In this document: positions 55,885 through 64,000 of the stretch, piece by piece
How the letters are laid out: every line of letters starts with the position of its first letter
Position numbering within the stretch: position 1 is the stretch's first letter
Assembly: GCF_000687735.1 (NCBI RefSeq)
Contig: NZ_JHXL01000005.1
Coordinates: 1 to 64,000 of the forward strand
Length of the DNA: 64,000 nucleotides
Direction of reading: 5' to 3'
DNA from: Acholeplasma equifetale ATCC 29724
GTDB taxonomy: Bacteria; Bacillota_I; Bacilli_A; Acholeplasmatales; Acholeplasmataceae
Made by a program: the position numbers and the translations under genes
Notes under the pieces: generated by a model
Database searches by the model: none
The model's input: only the letters and a program-made list of their open reading frames with translations
Told to the model about the DNA's origin: nothing

Positions 55885-55908
55885 AAGCCTTCAAATTATT
55901 GAAGGCTT
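55885..55908 (-). terminator. terminator of the S41 protease gene
   Basis: AAGCCTTCAA / TTGAAGGCTT stem with four-base loop and T run on the minus strand, 8 bases after the stop. Confidence 0.92.
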
Positions 55909-55915
55909 TCGTATC

Positions 55916-58495
55916 TTAATTAGGGTAATATTCGTTTAAAATATCCATTAATACTTGATTATTGTATAAATTTCCCATTGTTAATTCATAATCTGGTTCG
56001 ATACCAAATTCACTTGATGCTAAAACGTATGGATTTTCTTCAGTACCATCACCACTTACGATATATGCACGAATGTTATTAGATGACATTGTAAATGCGG
56101 TACCGTTTGGTAAAAGAATAGGTGTAATTGAAGATGCTCCACCACCTGTTTTTCTTCCAATGAGTGGTCCTAAATTATTGTCTCTAAACACAATAGCAAG
56201 CGAGTTTGCAGCTGAGAATGTTGTAGGTGTTGTAAGTAATGCCCAATTGTACATTGAATAATCATGTTCATGAGTAATCTGAACGTAACTTACTGTTTTT
56301 GAATTTGTATCTCTATCAATATGGCTTACTTTAAACGGATCTTTTGTCACAAATCCAACAACACGGTATAACGCACCAACGTTACCACCTGTATTCCAGG
56401 TCACATCTAAAATGATATTTTTTAAATCTGGTGCTTCTTTTGTTATTTTTTCTAACATGAATTCCATGTAGACAGCTGAATCACTTTCTAAAACACTTCT
56501 CATTGTTTTTCTTAAAACAGGTATGATTTCACCCGCATTATATTTTCTCATATATAAGAATGCAGCATTATAACTAATATCATATTTTACTTGAATGACT
56601 AATGTATAATCATTGTCTTCTAAAATATATGATTGTTGACGCGTATTGTATACAAAGCCTAATGATTCTAAGACTTCGATATAATCTTCTTCAAATGTTG
56701 AATCAGTGTTCTTAATTAATACTAATGCTTCTTTAGTTGATGTTGAAGATAAATTATAAATAAAATATTTATCATGACCATTAATACTTGGTAAGAAACT
56801 TGTATCTAAATCTAGTATATTGTCTAATACTGTCTTATCATATGTAAATTGTTCCACAATATCTTCTGTACTAAATGAATCCAATGATAATACAACAGAT
56901 GTTTTAGCTAAATCAATAAACCAATAATACGGGCGATTCGCTGAACTCGCATTCCATCCACTTGATGATGCACCCCATTTAGCACCAATAGCATTGTCGG
57001 TTGCAACTAATCCCTCGTTATACCACTCAACAAATCTAGGTCCATAACTATTTAATGAGCTATAACTTGGACCTGTGTAACTTGTACGGTTATAAAATCC
57101 TGCAAAATTATAAGATGTATGAGGTTCATCTAATTTTTTAACTAAAATATCACCAATTGTTTGATCAACTAAGTTTGCACTCGGTCTTAATAATGCACTC
57201 TTATGTTCAAATAGTAAATCATAATATGTATCAACTTCCATAATATCTTTTAGTCCATAGAAATAATCTAATGCAAATGCGAAATAATTAAATGTATGCA
57301 CTAATAAATCTGATGGAATATCTTTTTGATTTTGACTTGATGTACGAATTAAATTATACGTCTCGGTTCCTGAATCAGGGAATGAATAAATACCATATAA
57401 TGCATCGTAATTATAGTAAACATTATAATAACTTGATCCTGCAAATAATTGATTGACAATATAATACGGTAATAATACTTTTTCATCGTGGAAAACAATA
57501 TCCATATTATATGCTCTTAAATCGTACTCTAAATCATGTCCATATTCATAATACTGATTCGGATGATCTACATATTCAATATTTCTTCCATAATTCGTTG
57601 CAGTTGAATGAATATATGCCCAATAGAATGCAGGGTCGTTTGTTGTGATTGTATCGTTTTCTGAATCAATTTGTAAAATTAAATGATAAAGTTCATCTTC
57701 TTCAGCATCATAGTAGTCATATTGGATTTCTAACACTTTACCATTTAATGTTTCAGTAAATTGATATTTAGGATCAATAAATCCCTCTAAAAGGTCAAAG
57801 AAATCTAAAATAGATACATATGGCACTGAACCATTTTCTTCAAAGTATAGTGTTAACTCACCATCTTCAATATTATATTCTGTTGTTAAGTTTTTAAATG
57901 GAACCGTTCTTTCAGTTTCAATTTCTACACCTTCAAAATAAAATAGATCTACTTCAAAATAGTATATTTTTTCAACAGGTCCATTTACAAACTTAGCCTC
58001 TAATACTACAGTATCTGCATTATCGTTTGTTAAAACCGGTAAAACAACACCTGATGCACTAATATATTTAGAATCATAACTCCATGAAATGTTTGAGTTA
58101 TTCACTGATCCTTTTGTTGACATGTTTAATTGATATTTATTTACAACAAAATTATTTTTTAGTGCTTCATAATCAGCTTCAATTTTTGAAAGATATAAAT
58201 CCATATCAATTTCTTTCCATAAAGCATTTAAGGTTAAATTTGAATGGACTTCTAAGTCAAAGTTATAAGCCTCTGATTCATTATCTAAATACCAGTATTC
58301 AAAAGTAAAGCCCTCTTTTGTTGGATTTATAGATGGTTTTGTTACTTTGTCTCCAGCTTCTACGATTTGACTATCAATAGGTGTTCCACCATTTGAATTG
58401 AATATCACGGTATAAGGTCCTTGATTGTTATCCATACAAGCTGTAACAATCAAAATAGAAACAATAGTAACAATTATTCTCACTATTCTTTTCAT
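55916..58495 (-). CDS. S41-family protease lipoprotein with InlB B-repeat
   Basis: An 859-residue lipoprotein (lipobox VTAC, Cys about 20). An InlB B-repeat (about 27-95) has FTFEYWYLDN and LTLNALWKEI. A long middle part follows, including a stretch typical of the N-terminal part of S41 enzymes (KLDEPHTSYN). The S41 core has the oxyanion strand DVTWNTGGN, the nucleophile region TTFSAANSLA and KTGGGAS. It is thus a C-terminal-processing/tricorn-like serine protease outside the membrane. Upstream neighbour of the opp genes; divergent from a TetR regulator. Confidence 0.85.
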   Translation of the reverse strand: MKRIVRIIVTIVSILIVTACMDNNQGPYTVIFNSNGGTPIDSQIVEAGDKVTKPSINPTKEGFTFEYWYLDNESEAYNFDLEVHSNLTLNALWKEIDMDLYLSKIEADYEALKNNFVVNKYQLNMSTKGSVNNSNISWSYDSKYISASGVVLPVLTNDNADTVVLEAKFVNGPVEKIYYFEVDLFYFEGVEIETERTVPFKNLTTEYNIEDGELTLYFEENGSVPYVSILDFFDLLEGFIDPKYQFTETLNGKVLEIQYDYYDAEEDELYHLILQIDSENDTITTNDPAFYWAYIHSTATNYGRNIEYVDHPNQYYEYGHDLEYDLRAYNMDIVFHDEKVLLPYYIVNQLFAGSSYYNVYYNYDALYGIYSFPDSGTETYNLIRTSSQNQKDIPSDLLVHTFNYFAFALDYFYGLKDIMEVDTYYDLLFEHKSALLRPSANLVDQTIGDILVKKLDEPHTSYNFAGFYNRTSYTGPSYSSLNSYGPRFVEWYNEGLVATDNAIGAKWGASSSGWNASSANRPYYWFIDLAKTSVVLSLDSFSTEDIVEQFTYDKTVLDNILDLDTSFLPSINGHDKYFIYNLSSTSTKEALVLIKNTDSTFEEDYIEVLESLGFVYNTRQQSYILEDNDYTLVIQVKYDISYNAAFLYMRKYNAGEIIPVLRKTMRSVLESDSAVYMEFMLEKITKEAPDLKNIILDVTWNTGGNVGALYRVVGFVTKDPFKVSHIDRDTNSKTVSYVQITHEHDYSMYNWALLTTPTTFSAANSLAIVFRDNNLGPLIGRKTGGGASSITPILLPNGTAFTMSSNNIRAYIVSGDGTEENPYVLASSEFGIEPDYELTMGNLYNNQVLMDILNEYYPN

Positions 58496-58526
58496 ATTTT
58501 CTCTCCTCTATCTAAAAATTAAATAT

Positions 58527-58555
58527 ATCTTACCATAATCAAAAATTGATGTAAA
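58527..58555 (-). promoter_or_regulatory. S41 protease promoter
   Basis: Minus strand: -35 TTTACA (58550-58555), 17 bases, -10 TAAGAT (58527-58532). Confidence 0.7.
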
Positions 58556-58609
58556 TGATTTATGTATTAGAGATTAAGTATCTTTTATTTGACAACTTTT
58601 ATAAATCAT
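58555..58609. promoter_or_regulatory. inverted repeat in the S41/TetR divergent promoter region
   Basis: ATGATTTAT (58555-58563) and ATAAATCAT (58601-58609) are perfect 9-bp inverted copies. One touches the S41 -35, the other lies in the spacer of the TetR promoter. Candidate TetR operator halves or an independent pair of sites. Confidence 0.45.
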
Positions 58610-58616
58610 ATAAAAT
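58589..58616 (+). promoter_or_regulatory. TetR gene promoter
   Basis: TTGACA (58589-58594), 16 bases, TAAAAT (58611-58616). Confidence 0.65.
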
Positions 58617-58644
58617 AAAAACATAACAATGTTAGGAGGAAGCT

Positions 58645-59235
58645 ATGACTACAAAAGAATTAATCTATCATAATGCGTTAAAACTATTTGCACAATATGG
58701 TTATACGAACGTTGGTATGAGAGAGCTTGCTAAAAGTGTTGGTATTAAAGCCTCTTCAATCTATAATCACTATAAGTCTAAAGAAGACATTTTAATGGAT
58801 ATAGCTCAAACTTTAGTAAACCGTATGAAAGAAGAGGTTTATCCATTATTTAAACAAACGCATTTAGAACCTCGCGCTTTCTTCACAAATATTTCTCTTT
58901 CAACCAATCATTTTTTTGAAAAAGATGATATTCATGAACTAACCAGTTTACTCATACCGTTAGAATTTCTTTCTGAACCTTTAAAAGAATTATTGCATCA
59001 AGAGTTTATCATTAAACCTCGTGCTGCTTATACTTACTATTTTAATGACTTAATGAAAAAAGGAAAAATGAAAGAGACAAACCCCGATCTTGCTGCCAAA
59101 CTATACCACTCATTCTTTGTATATCACTTCTATGAAAAATATTTATCTAAAGAATCAAAAGGGTTTATGGAAAAATACGAAATTTTATTTAAAGAACATA
59201 TCGATTTATTCATGACATATTTTAATATTCAATAA
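58645..59235 (+). CDS. TetR-family transcriptional regulator
   Basis: A 196-residue regulator with the TetR helix-turn-helix at about 5-52: ALKLFAQYGYTNVGMRELAK and GIKASSIYNHYKSKEDIL. The ligand domain is unlike any I recognise. It is divergent from the S41 protease gene with 149 bases between, so it probably controls itself and that gene. TTAGGAGG before the ATG. Confidence 0.93.
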   Translation: MTTKELIYHNALKLFAQYGYTNVGMRELAKSVGIKASSIYNHYKSKEDILMDIAQTLVNRMKEEVYPLFKQTHLEPRAFFTNISLSTNHFFEKDDIHELTSLLIPLEFLSEPLKELLHQEFIIKPRAAYTYYFNDLMKKGKMKETNPDLAAKLYHSFFVYHFYEKYLSKESKGFMEKYEILFKEHIDLFMTYFNIQ

Positions 59236-59239
59236 TAAA

Positions 59240-59269
59240 AAATGGGACTTAATCTAATAAGTCCCATTT
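59240..59269 (+). terminator. terminator of the TetR gene
   Basis: AAATGGGACTTA / TAAGTCCCATTT stem followed by a short T run. Confidence 0.85.
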
Positions 59270-59372
59270 TATTTAATTTAAAAACTTGGGTTTACAACAA
59301 TATTAAATTTTATTTAGTCCAATATATAGGGTTCACTACAATACACATCCCATTTTTTATATTGATTAACAA

Positions 59373-60506
59373 TTAACTTAAAGTATTAGGTATAAATGAT
59401 GGATATTCAACAACTTTAAAGTTTGCTAAGTCGTTTGTAGAAGGCATATTTGGTGCTGTAGGATTTAGATCTAAAATAAACCCTAAACGTTCTATATTTA
59501 CATTAAGTGTCAGTGGATATGTATTATCTTTCTCAAATTGAAAATGTCCACTAATACCAAATAATATACGTGTTATTTTATGATTTACAACTTCAACTCT
59601 AAAATCTAAATCAAATGATTTAATTGAATCCTTAATTTTATCAAATAAAGTAAGTATTTCTTGATCAATATCTGATTCAAAACCATCATAGAATTCAATT
59701 AGTACTTTTTTCATTTCATCTATACCGTCTCGTATAATTGATGCATCAGCTAAAATTCTAATTGTATATGTGTCATTTGTTTTATATATTTCAATATGTT
59801 TACTAATCGTTTCAAACGCTTCAAATAATTCATTTAAATCTAAATCATTTGTATCCGGTAATTCAAAGAATGATAATTGTTCAATTAACTCTTGATAATC
59901 ACTTTCAGTAAATATTGGTGTTGATACTTTTTCTTGAAGATTATCAAATGAATCTTTTTCATCTAGTAAAACTTCACCATTTTGTTCTAAATTATAATCA
60001 TATAAACCATTTAATTGATAGTAAGCGTGCGTTTGATGGATTAAGAAAAATGAATTAGAAAAATCAACTGTTATGTTTGTATGGCTACTAATATCATCTT
60101 CCATAAATTTTATTGATGCTTTTTGTTCAACACTTAAAAATGCACGTTTTAAATTAGCGTAAACAATCGATGAACTAGCAGAATCACCAAGTTTTCCATA
60201 TAGTTCTACATCTAAATCTGCATTAAATTTTGCTTGTTGATCCACATTGCTTCTTATGTCTAGTGTAAGATTTTGTTCAGTTGAAACAGCAAAATCAACA
60301 TTCATTTTGCTAAATAAATTTAGCATTAATGCATTAGAAGATAAATCAGGTGCTTCCAATTTAGATAAAAAGTCAATTTTTTGAGCTAACGTTAACTCCA
60401 TACGATCATTGTCATTCATATCTGGTAAGACTTTAGGTTTTGTTTCAGTACATGCAACTAAGAGTAATCCTAGAAACATAACGAATACTATTAATATTTT
60501 TTTCAT
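59373..60506 (-). CDS. lipoprotein of unknown function
   Basis: A 377-residue lipoprotein (lipobox LVAC, Cys 19). The mature protein is rich in Asp, Asn and Ser with long alternating strands and no InlB repeat. It reads like a LolA/LppX-type beta fold, but I cannot assign it. A stretch (about 65-165) alternates hydrophobic residues as in a curved sheet. AAGGGGA before the ATG. It stands alone, with 137 bases to the convergent TetR gene. Confidence 0.75.
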   Translation of the reverse strand: MKKILIVFVMFLGLLLVACTETKPKVLPDMNDNDRMELTLAQKIDFLSKLEAPDLSSNALMLNLFSKMNVDFAVSTEQNLTLDIRSNVDQQAKFNADLDVELYGKLGDSASSSIVYANLKRAFLSVEQKASIKFMEDDISSHTNITVDFSNSFFLIHQTHAYYQLNGLYDYNLEQNGEVLLDEKDSFDNLQEKVSTPIFTESDYQELIEQLSFFELPDTNDLDLNELFEAFETISKHIEIYKTNDTYTIRILADASIIRDGIDEMKKVLIEFYDGFESDIDQEILTLFDKIKDSIKSFDLDFRVEVVNHKITRILFGISGHFQFEKDNTYPLTLNVNIERLGFILDLNPTAPNMPSTNDLANFKVVEYPSFIPNTLS

Positions 60507-60588
60507 ATTCTAATAATCCCCTTTTCTTTTTTTATACTTTCATTTTACATGATATTTATAAATTTTTATATTAATTCATTTATAATAG

Positions 60589-61236
60589 TTATTTTTGTAT
60601 TAAAAACTCTTCATAAGAGCGTTCTAAAATTTGTTTAAATATATAAATATCTTGAGCTCCAGAAATCGCATATTTTTTATTAAATATGAAAAACGGAACA
60701 CTTTTGATACCTAATTTTTGAGCCTCATTTAAATCAAATTCAACCAAATTAATATATCTTTTATCTTTTAATATCACTTCTATATCATCAATTGATACAT
60801 TTATCAGTTTTAACGCATCTTTAATGATATTTATATCTGCAATATTTTGACCTAACCTGAAATATTTATCCATCATGATTTCTAAAAATTCCTTATCTTT
60901 ATTAAACTGAACTAAATATTTTAGAATAATATGCGGGTTAAATGTTGATACAAATTGAATTTTATCCATATGATATTCTAAACCATCAATTTTTACTCGT
61001 TCTTGAACTTGATTAAGCATTGTTTTTGCTTCATTTAAACTCACATTTTTTGATTTCATAAATCCTTCATAACCAATACCGATAGGTTTATCTGTTAAAT
61101 ATGGATTTAATTGGTAACTTTTAAATACAATTTCAATATTCTCTTTATACTTAAATTCATTAAGTGCTTTTTCAAATTTTCTTTTCCCCCAGTAACAAAA
61201 AGGACAACTGAAATCACTCCAAATTTCTACTTTCAT
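60589..61236 (-). CDS. DsbA-family (FrnE-like) oxidoreductase
   Basis: A 215-residue cytosolic thioredoxin-fold protein with the helical insertion of DsbA. The active motif CPFC (about 10-13) in WSDFSCPFCYWGKR and the cis-Pro segment GIKSVPFFIFN (about 178-188) are present. The arrangement matches the FrnE/2-hydroxychromene isomerase-like group, usually cytosolic disulfide handling. No signal peptide. GAGGTGA before the ATG. Confidence 0.88.
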   Translation of the reverse strand: MKVEIWSDFSCPFCYWGKRKFEKALNEFKYKENIEIVFKSYQLNPYLTDKPIGIGYEGFMKSKNVSLNEAKTMLNQVQERVKIDGLEYHMDKIQFVSTFNPHIILKYLVQFNKDKEFLEIMMDKYFRLGQNIADINIIKDALKLINVSIDDIEVILKDKRYINLVEFDLNEAQKLGIKSVPFFIFNKKYAISGAQDIYIFKQILERSYEEFLIQK

Positions 61237-61321
61237 TGATTCACCTCAAACCCATTATATAAACTAATTTCTTTTACTTCATACAATATGCAAGTTACAA
61301 AATACAAAAACTTAAATAAAA

Positions 61322-61340
61322 AAGGAGCATTTCGCTCCTT
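61322..61340 (-). terminator. terminator behind the small lipoprotein gene
   Basis: AAGGAGC / GCTCCTT with T run on the minus strand, overlapping the lipoprotein stop. Confidence 0.85.
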
Positions 61341-61824
61341 AAATTTCTTCAACACCATCCAATTTTGTATTTAAATAAATATGTCCTTCGACTTTATTAA
61401 TTCGTATTGAATCAAATTGAATTTCAACTTTACTCAAGTCTGAATTGTTTTTAATAATTTTTCGCTCTTGAATAATAGTTCTGTCTTTATATTCAACACC
61501 GGCACCGAACTTATACTCATCTTCAATATAATACGTTTCTCCATCTATTTCATATGAAAATATTAGATCAATATCAATATCAAAAATAATCATGACTAAG
61601 TTAGAGGGTTCTCCTTCACCATCGTCAATGTTAATATCTAATCTTAATTCATAAGAAATATAATGCCCAAATTCAACTTTTATATCATGAATTGTAAGTT
61701 CAATATATTCAAATACATTATATTCAGTTAACTCATAATGATATACTTTTGGAAGTTCTTTATCACAAGCATTTAATATAAGCGAAAACAATCCAATGTA
61801 TAAGATATAAAATAGTTTTTTCAT
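61339..61824 (-). CDS. small lipoprotein of unknown function
   Basis: A 161-residue lipoprotein with lipobox LNAC (Cys about 20). The mature part is acidic and beta-rich: VFEYIELTIHDIKVEFGHYISYELRL in pieces, then NIDDGEGEP. The start was moved four codons down because GAGGTG directly precedes MKKLFYI. I do not recognise the family. It follows the VanZ-like gene by 25 bases. Confidence 0.7.
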   Translation of the reverse strand: MKKLFYILYIGLFSLILNACDKELPKVYHYELTEYNVFEYIELTIHDIKVEFGHYISYELRLDINIDDGEGEPSNLVMIIFDIDIDLIFSYEIDGETYYIEDEYKFGAGVEYKDRTIIQERKIIKNNSDLSKVEIQFDSIRINKVEGHIYLNTKLDGVEEI

Positions 61825-61849
61825 GAAACACCTCATATATTATATCTTA

Positions 61850-62293
61850 TCATTCTTTAATCTTTTTTGCTAAGTAGCTTATAAAAATATATATAAATAC
61901 ACTTATTAATACCCCACTAAAATCAATGATTACATCAATGAAGTTACCATCTCTACCAGGTATAAAAGTTTGAATGCTTTCGTCAATAAAAGCTACTACA
62001 AAACCATAAAGAAGTGTCATATATATCCACATTTTGTTGTGTAACTTATGATAAATTGCACTCCATAAAATACCCAATATAAAAAACTCAGTAAAGTGAG
62101 CCAATTTTCTTAATATAAAATGTAAATTATCTGGATTTACATTTATATTTAAATAAGTGAGTATTTTATAAATATTTTGACTCAAAAAACCACTTAATTC
62201 ACTGGAATTGTTTGATGGTAAAAGCGATTGAGTAAATATAAAAATATTCCATAAAATACCAATGATAAGTAATACGATATATCTTTTTTTCAT
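61850..62293 (-). CDS. VanZ-like family membrane protein
   Basis: A 147-residue protein with four membrane helices. The VanZ pattern is clear: FILRKLAHFTEFFILGIL (about 59-76) and DESIQTFIPGRDGNFIDVIID (about 104-124, read in two parts). VanZ proteins alter glycopeptide susceptibility by an unknown route; in an organism without peptidoglycan the role must differ. Downstream of groEL after its terminator. GGTG before the ATG. Confidence 0.88.
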   Translation of the reverse strand: MKKRYIVLLIIGILWNIFIFTQSLLPSNNSSELSGFLSQNIYKILTYLNINVNPDNLHFILRKLAHFTEFFILGILWSAIYHKLHNKMWIYMTLLYGFVVAFIDESIQTFIPGRDGNFIDVIIDFSGVLISVFIYIFISYLAKKIKE

Positions 62294-62355
62294 ACAAACA
62301 CCAATATAAACTATACATATATTATATACTTTTTTCTTCCCTTTTATGAAAGAAA

Positions 62356-62379
62356 AAACCCTAAGAACACTTAGGGTTT
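62356..62379 (-). terminator. groEL terminator
   Basis: AAACCCTAA / TTAGGGTTT stem followed on the minus strand by Ts. Confidence 0.92.
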
Positions 62380-62385
62380 TATAAA

Positions 62386-63996
<1,611 letters not shown>

Positions 63997-64000
63997 TCAC

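Noticed and set aside
59270-59372. Two loosely similar stretches starting GGGTTTACAACA and GGGTTCACTACA
   Set aside because: Similarity is only about 9 of 12 bases and there are no further copies nearby; could be chance.

Overview
This window is a stretch of chromosome from a low-GC bacterium that I place in the Mollicutes, genus Acholeplasma or a close relative. The 5' end of a 16S rRNA gene at the left edge reads as Acholeplasma-like, although it does not match the A. laidlawii sequence as I remember it. The genes are AT-rich. TGA is a genuine stop codon: uppS, pyrH, oppB, sufU and several others end in TGA, often inside ATGA overlaps. This excludes the UGA=Trp code of Mycoplasma and Spiroplasma and fits Acholeplasma. 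There are six lipoproteins, no peptidoglycan synthesis genes, and T-box and CcpA-type regulation as in the Firmicutes.

Layout. 1-543: start of an rrn operon (minus strand) behind two tandem sigma-A promoters. 544-8640: envelope lipid genes (rseP, cdsA, uppS), ilvE, a pair of small membrane genes (one frameshifted), and translation genes frr-pyrH-tsf-rpsB. 8790-13737: trmFO-xerC-NUDIX-dut-serine protease operon and a divergent aquaporin. 13751-16562: ECF transporter subunit, ung, sipW-like peptidase, gap. 16728-24467: CYTH protein, spx, pepF, trpS and tyrS with T-boxes, a diacylglycerol kinase, and a CcpA-like regulator. 24612-33971: ylbG-rpsP-khpA-rimM-trmD-rplS, rsuA-type synthase, def, GH20 hexosaminidase, TIM-barrel protein, rRNA methylase, thiI and rpsD with a structured leader. 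34026-37342: glycolytic operon pgk-XRE/cupin-ptsH-tpiA. 37436-43321: a ComK-like gene, an unknown gene and the sufCDSUB operon. 43475-55581: a dense run oppA, oppBCDF and four surface or membrane genes. 55916-63990: secreted S41 protease with a divergent TetR regulator, two lipoproteins, a DsbA/FrnE-like protein, a VanZ-like protein and groEL.

The most interesting connected signal is carbon-catabolite control. The window has a CcpA-like LacI-family regulator, an HPr that keeps the regulatory serine but has lost the Arg and Pro next to its phosphorylatable histidine, and four cre-like palindromes: upstream of gap, between spx and pepF, over the regulator's own promoter, and upstream of oppA. 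This looks like a CcpA/HPr-Ser-P circuit kept for regulation rather than sugar phosphorylation.

A second theme is a surface peptide-acquisition set. InlB-type B-repeats are fused to the N-termini of OppA, an S41 protease and a trypsin-like protease, and make up a whole lipoprotein encoded directly behind oppF. The same run encodes a Sel1/5-TM/LRR protein whose LRR domain is predicted to be extracellular. OppF carries a coiled-coil insertion of about 300 residues and OppC a large extracellular insertion.

No insertion sequence, prophage, CRISPR array or tRNA gene was recognised.
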